A DNA stretch of 64,000 bases from CADEED01 sp043747835 (GCA_043747835.1 JAYTOK010000001.1:1-64000); one strand, 5' to 3'. Shown: positions 1 to 9,642, counted from the first letter of the stretch. Notes: generated from the sequence alone by a model not told the origin. Numbers and translations: made by a program.

Positions 1-88
1 GTGGTTGGCGGGCGCGGATCGAAGTAAATCAATGCGCTGACGACGAATCCCGCCAACCACGAGAACCTTCCCCCGGCACCATTTCCTT

Positions 89-712
89 CTACAGCCCCAG
101 CGTCTGCAGCGAACCCCTGCCCACGCGCGTAACGGCCGGCGGCGTCACCGCCAGATCGACCACGGTCGTCGGCTCGATTCCACAGTGGCCGCCGTCGAGC
201 ACGCAATCGATTTGATGCTCGAGACGATTCCTGATCTCGCGGCCGTCGGTCAGCGGCAGCTCATCGCCGGGCAGCAGCAACGTCGAGCTCATGATCGGCT
301 CGCCGAGTTCGGCGAGCAGGAGTCGCGGCACTTCGTGATCGGGCACGCGAATCCCGATCGTGCGCCGCTTCTCGTGCTGCAAGCGGCGCGGCGTCTCCTT
401 CGTCGCGGGCAGCAGGAAGGTGTACGGCCCCGGCGTCGCGGCCTTGAGCATGCGGAACTGCCAGGTCTCGACCTTCGCGTACTTCGCGATCTCCGCGAGG
501 TCGCGACACACGAGCGTGAAGTGATGGTGGCGATCCGCCTCGCGAATGCGCCGGATTCGGTCGAGCGCATCCTTGTCGCCAATGTGACAGCCGAGCGCGT
601 AGCAGGAGTCCGTCGGATACACGATGACCCCGCCCTCGCGCACGATATCCGCGGCTCGCCGGATCAGGCGCAGCTGAGGATTCTCGGGGTGAAGCTCGAA
701 GTACTGGCTCAC
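89..712 (-). CDS. yciO: YciO, YrdC/Sua5-family protein
   Basis: YrdC/Sua5-like domain protein of the YciO subfamily. The relatives Sua5/TsaC make threonylcarbamoyl-AMP for tRNA t6A; the role of YciO itself is less certain. The YrdC fold spans nearly the whole protein, with the N-terminal GGVIVYPTDS motif and the HHHF and SSTLL segments typical of the family. An upstream in-frame start at 745 exists, but the GTG at 712 gives 207 residues beginning VSQYFELHP, which matches the usual YciO N-terminus and length (E. coli about 206). It is divergent from yciB. Confidence 0.9.
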   Translation of the reverse strand: MSQYFELHPENPQLRLIRRAADIVREGGVIVYPTDSCYALGCHIGDKDALDRIRRIREADRHHHFTLVCRDLAEIAKYAKVETWQFRMLKAATPGPYTFLLPATKETPRRLQHEKRRTIGIRVPDHEVPRLLLAELGEPIMSSTLLLPGDELPLTDGREIRNRLEHQIDCVLDGGHCGIEPTTVVDLAVTPPAVTRVGRGSLQTLGL

Positions 713-812
713 GGAAACTCGGGGATCTTGCTGCGGACACGGCACACGGCGCTGCCGCTATCATACGCGCCCGCGTCCCGCGCCTTCGCTCCAGCCAGTC
801 GAGAAAAACCGC

Positions 813-1391
813 ATGCAACAGCTGATCGAGCTCGCGCCGCTCATCGCCTTCTTCATCGTCTGGAAGTTCTTCGACATCTACATGGCGACCGCCGTGCTCA
901 TGGGCGCCATGCTGTTGCTGGTCGCATGGGACTGGCTGCGCACTCGCCAGGTTCCGAAGATGCACCTGCTGAGCGCGGTGCTCGTCTGGGTGTTCGGCGC
1001 CGCCACGCTGATCCTGCACGACGTGCGCTTCATCCAGTTGAAGGCGACGATTTTCTACTGGCTAGTTGCGCTGGTGCTCGGCGGCAGCGTCTGGATCGGC
1101 CGCATCACGATGCTCGAACGACTCATGGGCACGACGATTCCGGAGGATCACAAGGTGCCGCCCACCACGTGGCGAAACGCTTCGTTAGTCGCGGCGCTTT
1201 TCTACGCAGCGCTTGGCGGCGTCAACCTGTGGGTCGCGCGAACCATGAGCGAAGAAACGTGGGTGATCTTCAAGACCTGGGTATCCATCCCGCTGGTCTT
1301 CGTCTTCACGGCCGCCCTGCTTTTTTGGCTGCTGCGCGGCTATGAACCGAAAGACGCACCCAAAGACGAACCGCCGCAGGCCTCCGCGTGA
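813..1391 (+). CDS. yciB: YciB, inner-membrane septation protein A family
   Basis: Polytopic inner-membrane protein of the YciB/IspZ family, linked in the literature to cell-envelope synthesis and septation; its molecular activity is not established. The 192 residues contain about five hydrophobic segments, and the family hallmark of a short N-terminus followed by FFxVWKFFDIYMAT is present. The C-terminus is a charged Pro/Lys tail. The stop overlaps the following bolA GTG by 4 nt (GTGA), so the two genes are probably translationally coupled. Confidence 0.92.
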   Translation: MQQLIELAPLIAFFIVWKFFDIYMATAVLMGAMLLLVAWDWLRTRQVPKMHLLSAVLVWVFGAATLILHDVRFIQLKATIFYWLVALVLGGSVWIGRITMLERLMGTTIPEDHKVPPTTWRNASLVAALFYAALGGVNLWVARTMSEETWVIFKTWVSIPLVFVFTAALLFWLLRGYEPKDAPKDEPPQASA

Positions 1392-1645
1392 GTACGCGGG
1401 TGGAGCGGCTGCACGCCGTGCTGGAAGCGGCGCTGACTCCGTCCCTGCTCGAGATTCGCGATGACTCGGCGAAGCACGCCGGGCACGCGGGCGCGCGCGA
1501 AGGCGGGCATTTTCACGTAACCATCGCCTCCCCTGCCTTCGCCGGCCTCCCAGCGGTGCAAAGGCACCGGATGGTCTATGCTGCCGCCGCTGAACTGATG
1601 GGCCGCGACATTCACGCGTTGTCGATCGACGCGCGCGTCGGGTAA
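1388..1645 (+). CDS. bolA: BolA family protein
   Basis: Small (85 aa) BolA/IbaG-type protein with the class II KH-like fold. These proteins bind monothiol glutaredoxins and take part in Fe-S cluster trafficking or morphology control. The signature GGHFHV followed by RHRMVYAA is clear, and the HAGH segment supplies candidate cluster ligands. The start is a GTG nested in the yciB stop. BolA rather than IbaG is favoured by the HFHV and RHR motifs, but the paralogue assignment is not certain. Confidence 0.88.
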   Translation: MSTRVERLHAVLEAALTPSLLEIRDDSAKHAGHAGAREGGHFHVTIASPAFAGLPAVQRHRMVYAAAAELMGRDIHALSIDARVG

Positions 1646-1687
1646 GTCCCATTGGCAGGAAAATTCACCAACTCTTTGAGATACAAA

Positions 1688-2575
1688 ATGAAAGTGATTC
1701 GATACGTTGCGCTGAGCGCCCTGCTCGCGCTCGCCGCCTGCTCCAAGAAAGCCGACGAGAAGCCCACCGTTGCCGCGACACCCGTCGCGCCGCCGGTCGT
1801 GACGATCAACGGCCAGGCCATCAGCCAGCAGCTCCTCGACGATTACGTGAAGGCGGTGGCCGGTGAGAACGCCGCGAACATCTCGGCCGAGGATCGCGAC
1901 CAGATCAAGGAGAACCTCGTCCGCATCGTGCTCATCGCACAGCAGGCGGAGAAGGACGGCGTGACAAAGGATACCGAAGTCGCGACGCGCATCGAGCTCT
2001 CGCGCCTCAACCTGATCCAGCAGGCCGTGGCCGCCCGCTACCTGAAGGAGCGCGTTCCGACGGATGCGGACCTGCGCGCCGAATTCGACTCCCAGCTCGC
2101 TGCCACGCCGCTCGTCGAGTACCAGGCGAAACACATCCTCGTCGACGGCGAAGACGTCGCGCTGAAGGCTATCCAGCAGCTGCAGTCGGGCACCGACTTC
2201 GGCACGCTGGCGCGCCGCCTGTCGAAGGACAAGACCTCCGCCGAAAAAGGCGGAGACCTCGGCTGGTTCGCGCCGAACCGCATGGTGAGGCCGTTCGCCG
2301 ACGCCGTCGCGCTGCTCAAGAAGGGTGAGTACACGAAGACGCCCGTGCAGACGCAGTTCGGCTGGCACGTGATCCAGCTCACCAACACGCGCGATCGCGC
2401 GCCGCCCGCGTTCGACGACGTGAAGGAGCAGCTCGGCCAGATCGTGCTGCAGAAGAAGTTCAAGGCGTATTCGGACGAGATGATCAAGACCGCGAAGATC
2501 GACCCGCCGCTCGCGGGTACGGCCGCCGCCGCGCCGGCGCCGGCCGCCGCGGCACCCGCGCCCGCCGCGAACTGA
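1688..2575 (+). CDS. parvulin-type peptidyl-prolyl isomerase lipoprotein (SurA/PrsA-like)
   Basis: Predicted cell-envelope peptidyl-prolyl cis-trans isomerase or chaperone. I choose the ATG at 1688 (295 aa) over the upstream in-frame start because it opens a classic lipoprotein signal, MKVIRYVALSALLALAAC, with lipobox LAAC. An N-terminal SurA-like helical region is followed by one PpiC rotamase domain at roughly residues 145-255, containing AKHILV, the GGDLGWF signature and FGWHVIQL. The C-terminus is an Ala/Pro low-complexity tail. It follows bolA by 42 nt and may be the last gene of a yciB-bolA unit. It is convergent with ligA. Confidence 0.85.
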   Translation: MKVIRYVALSALLALAACSKKADEKPTVAATPVAPPVVTINGQAISQQLLDDYVKAVAGENAANISAEDRDQIKENLVRIVLIAQQAEKDGVTKDTEVATRIELSRLNLIQQAVAARYLKERVPTDADLRAEFDSQLAATPLVEYQAKHILVDGEDVALKAIQQLQSGTDFGTLARRLSKDKTSAEKGGDLGWFAPNRMVRPFADAVALLKKGEYTKTPVQTQFGWHVIQLTNTRDRAPPAFDDVKEQLGQIVLQKKFKAYSDEMIKTAKIDPPLAGTAAAAPAPAAAAPAPAAN

Positions 2576-2584
2576 TCTCTCTAC

Positions 2585-2659
2585 GGGGTCAGATCTGTCA
2601 GACAGATCCGGCCTCCACTTGAAGCGATCCGAAGGGGTCAGATCGAAAGATCTGACCCC
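2585..2659. repeat. GGGGTCAGATC palindromic repeat pair / bidirectional terminator
   Basis: The motif GGGGTCAGATC at 2585-2595 runs into a palindrome of 8-bp arms around one base (2592-2608). About 25 bp later the same motif forms a perfect 11-bp-arm hairpin (2634-2659) with a GAAA loop, followed by CCTTTA. The element lies between the convergent lipoprotein gene and ligA, where a hairpin can act in both directions. The hairpin arms recur at 12811-12835. The pattern resembles REP-like intergenic repeats, but no RAYT transposase gene is in the window. Confidence 0.7.
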
Positions 2660-2660
2660 T

Positions 2661-4691
2661 TTACGTCTGTGGAGGCTGCTTCGTCTCGAGGATCCGCGCG
2701 AGCGCGGCTTCATCCAGAATCGGGATACCGAGCGACTGCGCCTTGGCGAGTTTGGATCCGGCATCGGCACCGACGACGAGATAGCTGGTCTTCTTGGAAA
2801 CGCTACCCGACACCTTGGCGCCGAGTTCGCGTAACGCATCTTCGGCCGCGTCGCGCTGCAGCTCCGCGAGCGTGCCCGTGATCACGATCGTGAGACCGGC
2901 GAGCGGCAGACTCGCGCGCTCCTCGACCTTGATCGGCTCGTAGGTCACTTGCGCTTTCAGGCGCTCGACGACCGCCTTTGCGAGATCGCTCTGGAAGAAT
3001 TCGAACACCGAACGCGAGACGATCGGTCCGACGTCTGGCGTTTCCTCGATTTGCGCGGCGCTCGCGGCTTCGAGTTTCTCGACCGATCCGAATTGATGCG
3101 CAAGCGCGAGCGCCGTCGATTCACCTACCTGCGGAATGCCGAGCGCGAACAGGAAGCGCGGCAGCGTCGTCCTTCGGCTCTTGTCGATCGCGTCGATGAC
3201 GTTCTGCGCGGATTTCTCTCCCATGCGCTCGCGCTCGGCGAGTGCCTTCGCCTGCAGGTCGTAGAGATCCGCGGGGGTGCTGACCGAGCCGTCATTCACG
3301 AGCTGCTCGATGAGCTTCTCGCCGAGCCCTTCGATGTCCATCGCGCGCCGCCCGGCGAAATGCATGAGCCACTGGCTGCGCTGCGCGGGACACTTCAGCA
3401 CGCCGCCGCTGCATTTGTAGACGGCCTGATCTTCCTCGCGGACCACCGGCGACTGACAGACCGGGCATTTGTCCGGCATCACGATCGGTCGTGCATCCGC
3501 CGGGCGCCGCTCGGGTAGATAGCGGGCGACTTCGGGGATCACATCGCCGGCGCGGCGCACGACGACGGTGTCGCCGATCATGAAACCCTTGCGCGCGACT
3601 TCGTCCATGTTGTGCAGCGTGGCGTTGCTGACCGTGACGCCGCCGACGAACACGGGCTTGAGCTTCGCGGCGGGCGTGAGCGCGCCGGTGCGACCCACGT
3701 TGAAGATCACGTCGTCGAGCGTCGTGAGTTCTTCATCCGCGGGGAATTTGTGCGCGAGCGCCCAGCGCGGCGCGCGCGACACGAAGCCGAGTTTTTCCTG
3801 GTCGACGCGCGAGTCCACCTTGTAGACGACGCCGTCGATTTGATACGGAAGCTTGGCGCGACGCGCGCCGATGTCGCGGTAGTATGCGAGGCAACCTTCG
3901 ATGCCCGCGACGCGACGCGCTTCGGGGCAGGTGCGCAGGCCCCAGGTATTGAGCTGCGCCGCGAGTTCGCTCTGGCGCGCAGGTGTCGAACCGCCCTCCA
4001 CGACGCCGACCGCGTAGAAATAGAGATCGAGCGGCCGCTGCGCGGTGATGCGCGAATCGAGCTGCCGCAAACTACCGGCCGCCGCGTTGCGCGGATTCAC
4101 ATAGGCCCTGTCACCGCGCGCGAGGGCTTCAGCGTTCATCTTCGCGAAGCCCGCGAACGGCAGGAACACCTCGCCGCGCACCTCGAGCACCGCCGGTGGT
4201 TTGCCGCGCAGGCGCCGCGGCACCGAGCGTATCGTGGCGACGTTCGCGGTCACGTCCTCGCCCGTGAGACCGTCGCCACGCGTCGCGGCACGGTGAAATT
4301 CGCCGTCGCGATACATCACCGAGATCGCAAGGCCATCGAGCTTCGGTTCGGCGGCATAGTCGATCGGGCCATCTCGACCGAGCCGCTCGCGGACCTTGCG
4401 ATCGAAATCCGCGAGATCTTCTTCGGAGAATCCGTTCTCGAGCGAAAGCATCGGAACGGCGTGCTTCACCTCGCCGAACTCCGCGGCCGCCGTGCCGGAC
4501 ACCCGCTGGGTTGGCGAATCGACCGTGACGAGTTCGGGGTGCGCAACCTCGAGTTCGCGCAACTCTTTCATGAGCCGGTCGTACTCGGCATCGGGCACCG
4601 CCGGCTCGTCGAGCACGTAGTAGCGGTAATCGTGACCGTTGATTTCCTCGCGCAGCTGCGCCGCGCGCGCGGCCGGCGCCTTCGCGCTCAC
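2661..4691 (-). CDS. ligA: NAD-dependent DNA ligase LigA
   Basis: Seals nicks in DNA during replication and repair using NAD+. Domains in order: Ia NMN-binding region with the HDYRYYVLDEP motif, adenylation domain with catalytic Lys117 in KLDG, OB fold, a Cys4 zinc finger (CPVC then YKCSG and LKCPAQ), helix-hairpin-helix region and a C-terminal BRCT domain. I place the start at GTG 4691, giving 676 residues (E. coli 671). This GTG overlaps the zipA stop as GTGA. The open frame continues upstream inside zipA, but those residues are not LigA-like. Confidence 0.96.
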   Translation of the reverse strand: MSAKAPAARAAQLREEINGHDYRYYVLDEPAVPDAEYDRLMKELRELEVAHPELVTVDSPTQRVSGTAAAEFGEVKHAVPMLSLENGFSEEDLADFDRKVRERLGRDGPIDYAAEPKLDGLAISVMYRDGEFHRAATRGDGLTGEDVTANVATIRSVPRRLRGKPPAVLEVRGEVFLPFAGFAKMNAEALARGDRAYVNPRNAAAGSLRQLDSRITAQRPLDLYFYAVGVVEGGSTPARQSELAAQLNTWGLRTCPEARRVAGIEGCLAYYRDIGARRAKLPYQIDGVVYKVDSRVDQEKLGFVSRAPRWALAHKFPADEELTTLDDVIFNVGRTGALTPAAKLKPVFVGGVTVSNATLHNMDEVARKGFMIGDTVVVRRAGDVIPEVARYLPERRPADARPIVMPDKCPVCQSPVVREEDQAVYKCSGGVLKCPAQRSQWLMHFAGRRAMDIEGLGEKLIEQLVNDGSVSTPADLYDLQAKALAERERMGEKSAQNVIDAIDKSRRTTLPRFLFALGIPQVGESTALALAHQFGSVEKLEAASAAQIEETPDVGPIVSRSVFEFFQSDLAKAVVERLKAQVTYEPIKVEERASLPLAGLTIVITGTLAELQRDAAEDALRELGAKVSGSVSKKTSYLVVGADAGSKLAKAQSLGIPILDEAALARILETKQPPQT

Positions 4692-5614
4692 GACTCGCCG
4701 GCGGCCCGCGCGATGGCCGGGCCGTTGAGCGACTGCCGCAGCCGCGCGATGCGCTCCGCCGTGAGCTCCTGGCCGTGCTGATCGGCGATCTGACCGTCGA
4801 GCCGTTCGGCTATCTGCCGCGCGGCGTGGACGAGTTCCTCGAAGGCCTCGCGCTCCGGAATCGGACCCGGCAACACCGCAAACATGTTGAGACCGGAGAA
4901 GCGCTGCGAATCCATGATCGAAGGATCGAACGTACCCGGCTGCGCGAGCGCCGCCACGGAGAGGATCACGCGGCCGTTGGCGTCGGGCAGGTGAAAGATG
5001 TCGAGAGGACCATGCCAGAAGCCCGCGCTCGCGAACGCCTGACGCAGGGCGCGGCCCGGAAAGCGCGGCTCCCCGCGCGGCAACACGCGCAGTGTGACGA
5101 TGCGGCGCTCCGCTTCGTTCGCCCATTGCAAAACGATCTGCGGACCGCGCGCGTCGGCCTCGGTCGCCGCACCGAGGATCACACGCGCCTCGGAGACGTC
5201 GTCGTCCTGGCCGATGTAGGGCCCGTCGTGAGCGCGCAGGATGGCCTGCGTCGACGTGGCTTCCGTGGGTCTATCCACCGCCACGTCGTCGGAGACCGCG
5301 ATCCCGTCGCGAGCCTTGTCGGGCGGGTTGCTCGAGCGCTGCACCGAGTCGATGTCGATCACGGGCAATGAGTCAGCAACCGAACTGCGTGCCTCGCGCG
5401 AGAAGTTGATCTCCGGCAGCGGCGCCGGCGTGGACCGCGGGCTTTCGTCGCGCACGAGACCGCCACTTTCGAAATCCCGCGAACTGACGTTGTCGTAGTC
5501 TCGCGGCGGCAGTGCCGTGGGACGCGCACCGCGCGAACGCCACCATTCGTAACCCACGAGCGCGGCGACGAAGAGCACGCCAGCGACGAGGAGAATGATG
5601 CGCAACTCGGGCAT
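4688..5614 (-). CDS. zipA: cell division protein ZipA
   Basis: Inner-membrane division protein that tethers FtsZ at mid-cell. It has an N-terminal transmembrane helix (residues about 5-24, IILLVAGVLFVAALVGY), a charged Pro/Ser/Asp-rich linker, and a C-terminal FtsZ-binding ZipA_C domain from about residue 165 with GLNMFAVLPGP and the preceding FDPSIM segments. At 308 residues it is close to the usual family size. It lies 9 nt after smc and overlaps ligA by 4 nt, giving the smc-zipA-ligA order common in this class. Confidence 0.93.
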   Translation of the reverse strand: MPELRIILLVAGVLFVAALVGYEWWRSRGARPTALPPRDYDNVSSRDFESGGLVRDESPRSTPAPLPEINFSREARSSVADSLPVIDIDSVQRSSNPPDKARDGIAVSDDVAVDRPTEATSTQAILRAHDGPYIGQDDDVSEARVILGAATEADARGPQIVLQWANEAERRIVTLRVLPRGEPRFPGRALRQAFASAGFWHGPLDIFHLPDANGRVILSVAALAQPGTFDPSIMDSQRFSGLNMFAVLPGPIPEREAFEELVHAARQIAERLDGQIADQHGQELTAERIARLRQSLNGPAIARAAGES

Positions 5615-5623
5615 TCGCGTACC

Positions 5624-8600
5624 TCAGCCCGTGGCCATGCGCACCGCTTCGTCGACATCGACGGATACGAGGCGCGAACAGCCCGGCTCGGTCATCGTGA
5701 CACCGAGCAACTGCTGCGCCAGCTCCATCGTCGCCTTGTTGTGCGTGATGAAGATGAACTGAACGCGTTCGGACATCGCCTTGACGATGTCGCAGAATCG
5801 TCCGACGTTGTGCTCGTCGAGCGGCGCATCGACTTCGTCCAGCAGGCAGAACGGCGCCGGGTTCAGATCGAAGATCGAGAACACGAGCGCGACCGCCGTC
5901 AGCGCCTTTTCACCGCCGGAGAGCTGGTGGATGCTGGAGTTGCGCTTGCCGGGCGGCCGCGCCATGACGCCGACGCCCGCCGACAAAATGTCCTCGCCGA
6001 CGAGTTCGAGGTATGCGTGTCCGCCGCCGAACAGCTTCGGGAATTTTTCCTTGAGGCCGTTGTTGATGCGGTTGAATGTGTCCTCGAATCGGGTACGCGT
6101 TTCCTTGTCGATCTTGTGCATCGCCTCTTCGAGCGTCGTGAGCGCGGAAGTGACGTCGCCGAACTGGCGATCGAGGTATTCCTTGCGCTCCGACGACTCC
6201 TTGAGCTCGTCGATTGCCGCGAGGTTCACCTGACCCAGCTTTTCGAGATCGTTGCGCGCGGTCGCGAGCGTCTCTTCGAACGTGTGCACGGCGGCGTCCG
6301 CCGGCAGTCCCGCGAGGATCTCGGCGAGCTCGAAGCGCGTCGCGGCGAACTGTTCGACGATGCCCTCACGGCGCACGCGCGATTCCTGCGCGACGAGCCG
6401 GGCCTGTTCCATCGCGGCCCGCGAATTGTTCACGCGGGTTTCGGCGTCGAGCCGCTTTTCGTCCAGCGAGCGCAAAGCGCCATCGGCTTCTTCCAGCGCG
6501 CGACGCTCGGTCGACAGCTCCGTTTCGATCTCGATGCGGCGCGTCAGGAAATTCCGCAACCTGCCTTCGAGCTCGACGATCGGCGAGTCGCCGTCCGCGA
6601 GCGCGACCTCGAGCTCGGTGCTGCGGGTCTGCGTCTGCGCGCGCTGGTCGGCCATGCGTTTGAGACCGACACCCATCGAGGTTTCGCTCGAACGGCGCGA
6701 CTCGATGCGGATCAGCAGGTCACGGCTCGCGAGTTGCGCGGCTTGCCAGCGGACACGCGCGGACTGCACGGCCTCGCGACACTCTTCGCGCTCGGCTTCG
6801 AGCCCGACGCGGCGGGAATCGAGCGCATCGAGCGCGACCAGGCCGCGATCCAGCTCGGCGCGGGCGCGCGCCAGCGCGTCCTGCCCGAGTCCATGTTCGC
6901 GCGTGACCTCGGCCGCCTCTTCTTCGAGACGTTCGCGGCGCATGGTCGACTCCTGCGCACGCGCACGCTCGCCTTCGAGCTGACCGAGCAGGTCCGCGTG
7001 ATCGCGGTGCGCGCCCTGGATGCGGCTCTGCACCGCGTCGCGTTCGCGCTCCGCCGCCGCGAGTTCCTCGCGACAATTGGCGAGCGCAGTTTCGGACTCG
7101 CGCGTGCTGTCTTCGCTACGCACGAGTTCGACGCGCAATTGCTTCAGGCGCTGCTCGCGTTCGAGGATGCCCGAGTGCGGATCGCCGCCGCGATTCACGC
7201 GCAGCCAGTCGCGTCCTATCCACTCGCCCGAGCGGGTGATCACCGATTCGTCGTGCGCGAGATCGCGACGCAGCGCGAGCGCCTCGTGCAACGTCTCCGC
7301 GAGGCGCACGTTCGACAGCAGACGCACGATGGCGCCCGGGCCGCTCACGACGCCGGACAGCATCCGATCGTTCGAATCCGCGTCGACGTATCCGCCCGCC
7401 TGCAGCAGCGAGATACGTCCAACGGGCAGCGACGGCAGGATCTTCGCGACTTCGTCAATTTCGTCGACGCACAACGCTTCCAGGTAGTCGCCGAGCGCGG
7501 TTTCGACTGCGCGCTCCCAGCCGTCTCGAACCGACAGCTGCGCGGCGAGGCGCGGCTGCTTCTCGAGTCCGGCGCTCGCGAGCCATTCCGTCGTGCGTGC
7601 ATCGCCACGCCCCAGCGCTGCCTTCTGCAGGGCCTCGAGCGACACCACTTCCGCGCGACGCTTCTCGCGATCGCTGCGCGCCGATTCGAGGCGCGTCTCC
7701 GCTTCGAACTGCGCCGCGCGCAGCTTTTGCGAGCGATCGAGCGCATGGCTCATCGCCTGCGTGAGTTCGTCGGCGCTGCTGCGCGCATGCGATTCGCGCT
7801 CGGCGAGCTGCGCGAGCAACGCGGAAGATTCCTGCGCCACCAACGTTTCGCGTTCGACCGCGAGGCGATCGGTCTGAGTGGCGAGGCGGCGCAACTGGTT
7901 TTCGAGCTGCTCGATGCGCGCGCGTTCGACCTGCGTCGTCTGGTGCGCGGAACCCTGTTCGCGATTGAATCCCTCCCAACGCTGCTGCCAGTCGGCCAAC
8001 GCGGCTTCGGCGTTCACATTGCCTTCGTTGAGCGCGCCTTCGGCGGACTGCGCCAGCGCGAGCTCGGGCGCGAGCTTGTCCAGCTCGGCTCGCAGCTGCG
8101 CGATCTCGCGCTCATCGCGATCGATGTGGATGTTGAGCTCGGACAACGTCGTGCGCGCCTGCGCGAGCTCGTTGCGTTGTTGCTCGCGCAATGCACGGGT
8201 GTGTTCTATCGACTGCTCGGCGCGGCTGATCTCCGCGCCGACTTCGTAATAGCGGCCCTGCACGGCCGTCACGCGCTCGGACTGCTCCGTCTGGTAGACG
8301 CGCTGCGTTTCGATCGCGGCTTCGGAGGCGCGCTGATCGGCGAGCGCGGCCTGCATCGAGAGCTCGCATTCGCGCACCGCGCTGTCCTGGACTTCCGCGC
8401 CGCTGTCGATCTCGCGCAGACGCAGGGCCAGCAATTCGGCGGTCAATCGCCGCTCGGTTTCCTTGAGTGCCTGGTAGCGGCGCGCGGTGGCGGCCTGGCG
8501 CTGCAGGTGACGGATCTGCTTGTCGACTTCGTCGCGCACGTCCTGCAGGCGCTCGAGGTTCTCGCGCGTGTCGGAGATGCGCGCCTCGGTCTCCTTGCGG

Positions 8601-9127
8601 CGTTCCTTGTAACGGGAGATGCCCGCGGCCTCTTCGACGAACATGCGCATGTCGTCGGCCTTCGCCTCGATGACGCGCGAAATCATGCCCTGCTCGATGA
8701 TCGCGTAGCTGCGGCTGCCGAGACCGGTGCCCAGAAACAGTTGCGTGATGTCCTTGCGGCGGCAACGCGCGCCGTTCAGGAAGTAGTTTGACGAGCCGTC
8801 GCGGGAGACCTGGCGCTTGAGGGCGACCTCGGCGTAGTCGGCATACGGACCGCCCAGCTTGCCGTCGGTGTTGTCGAACACCAATTCGACCGACGCGGCG
8901 CCGACGGGCTTGCGCGACGCGGAGCCGTTGAAGATGACGTCGGTCATCGAGTCGCCGCGCAGGTGTTTCGCGGAGAGTTCGCCCATGACCCAGCGGACGG
9001 CGTCGATGATGTTCGACTTGCCGCAGCCGTTCGGCCCGACTACCCCCGTGAGGTTGCTCGGGAATCCAACCGAGGTCGGGTCCGCGAATGATTTGAATCC
9101 GGCGACTTTGATCTTGGTCAGACGCAT
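5624..9127 (-). CDS. smc: chromosome segregation ATPase SMC
   Basis: Structural maintenance of chromosomes protein (1167 aa) that organises and segregates the nucleoid with ScpA/ScpB. The N-terminal Walker A GPNGCGKSN is near residue 32. Two long coiled coils flank a central hinge (about residues 500-660, with GRISLLQAGG). The C-terminal ABC signature LSGGEKALTA and Walker B CLLDEVDAPLDEHN complete the head. A GGAAG Shine-Dalgarno lies 8 nt before the ATG. Many long frames opposite this gene are shadows of its GC-rich codon usage. Confidence 0.97.
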   Translation of the reverse strand: MRLTKIKVAGFKSFADPTSVGFPSNLTGVVGPNGCGKSNIIDAVRWVMGELSAKHLRGDSMTDVIFNGSASRKPVGAASVELVFDNTDGKLGGPYADYAEVALKRQVSRDGSSNYFLNGARCRRKDITQLFLGTGLGSRSYAIIEQGMISRVIEAKADDMRMFVEEAAGISRYKERRKETEARISDTRENLERLQDVRDEVDKQIRHLQRQAATARRYQALKETERRLTAELLALRLREIDSGAEVQDSAVRECELSMQAALADQRASEAAIETQRVYQTEQSERVTAVQGRYYEVGAEISRAEQSIEHTRALREQQRNELAQARTTLSELNIHIDRDEREIAQLRAELDKLAPELALAQSAEGALNEGNVNAEAALADWQQRWEGFNREQGSAHQTTQVERARIEQLENQLRRLATQTDRLAVERETLVAQESSALLAQLAERESHARSSADELTQAMSHALDRSQKLRAAQFEAETRLESARSDREKRRAEVVSLEALQKAALGRGDARTTEWLASAGLEKQPRLAAQLSVRDGWERAVETALGDYLEALCVDEIDEVAKILPSLPVGRISLLQAGGYVDADSNDRMLSGVVSGPGAIVRLLSNVRLAETLHEALALRRDLAHDESVITRSGEWIGRDWLRVNRGGDPHSGILEREQRLKQLRVELVRSEDSTRESETALANCREELAAAERERDAVQSRIQGAHRDHADLLGQLEGERARAQESTMRRERLEEEAAEVTREHGLGQDALARARAELDRGLVALDALDSRRVGLEAEREECREAVQSARVRWQAAQLASRDLLIRIESRRSSETSMGVGLKRMADQRAQTQTRSTELEVALADGDSPIVELEGRLRNFLTRRIEIETELSTERRALEEADGALRSLDEKRLDAETRVNNSRAAMEQARLVAQESRVRREGIVEQFAATRFELAEILAGLPADAAVHTFEETLATARNDLEKLGQVNLAAIDELKESSERKEYLDRQFGDVTSALTTLEEAMHKIDKETRTRFEDTFNRINNGLKEKFPKLFGGGHAYLELVGEDILSAGVGVMARPPGKRNSSIHQLSGGEKALTAVALVFSIFDLNPAPFCLLDEVDAPLDEHNVGRFCDIVKAMSERVQFIFITHNKATMELAQQLLGVTMTEPGCSRLVSVDVDEAVRMATG

Positions 9128-9252
9128 CTAATTTCTTCCAGCGCGGGCGGAGTCATTGGCGCGGTAGTGTAAAGTAATCGCAATGTGTTTCTGCGTTCGT
9201 CTCGAGCGGAGAAGTCGCGACAAATCCCTGTGAATCGCCAGCATCACGAAGC

Positions 9253-9642
9253 ATGTCAACTCAACCCTCCACTCAGCTCGAAACTTTTCCGAACCCCGCG
9301 CGCTCCGCCGATTACACGATTCGAATGTCGCTGCCGGAGTTCACCTGTCTGTGTCCGAAGACGGGTCAGCCGGATTTCGCGACGTTCGAGCTCGAGTACG
9401 TGCCGGACGTTTTCTGTGTCGAGCTCAAGTCGTTGAAGTTGTACATGTGGTCGTTCCGCGATCGCGGCGCCTTCCACGAAGCGGTCACCAATCAGATCGC
9501 GGACGATCTCGCCGGCGCCTGCGCACCGAAGTTCCTGCGGCTCACCGGCAAGTTCAACGTGCGCGGCGGAATCTACACATCCGTCATCGTCGAACGCCAT
9601 AAGCCAGGCTGGACTCCCCCACAAGCCGTCGAATTACCCTGA
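9253..9642 (+). CDS. queF: NADPH-dependent preQ0 reductase QueF (short type)
   Basis: Reduces the nitrile of 7-cyano-7-deazaguanine (preQ0) to preQ1 in queuosine synthesis. The 129-residue protein is the unimodular type with T-fold structure. The active-site segment EFTCLCPKTGQPDF contains the covalent-catalysis Cys (of CP) and the conserved Asp, and ELKSLKLY matches the E(S/x)KSLK substrate motif. It stands alone between divergent smc and downstream dksA, with about 120 bp of upstream sequence in which I could not assign a convincing promoter. Confidence 0.95.
   Translation: MSTQPSTQLETFPNPARSADYTIRMSLPEFTCLCPKTGQPDFATFELEYVPDVFCVELKSLKLYMWSFRDRGAFHEAVTNQIADDLAGACAPKFLRLTGKFNVRGGIYTSVIVERHKPGWTPPQAVELP

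Noticed and set aside
1..60. Perfect 12-bp inverted repeat GTGGTTGGCGGG at 1-12 and 49-60, a possible element end or attachment site
   Set aside because: The spacer is 36 bp, there is no second copy, and about one such match per few windows of this size is expected by chance. The minus strand here may also be the start of another gene cut by the edge.
5741..8791. 1016-residue open frame opposite smc
   Set aside because: Arg/Ala/Glu/Leu-rich antisense shadow of a clear smc gene; no domain, and shadows like this occur opposite every long gene here.
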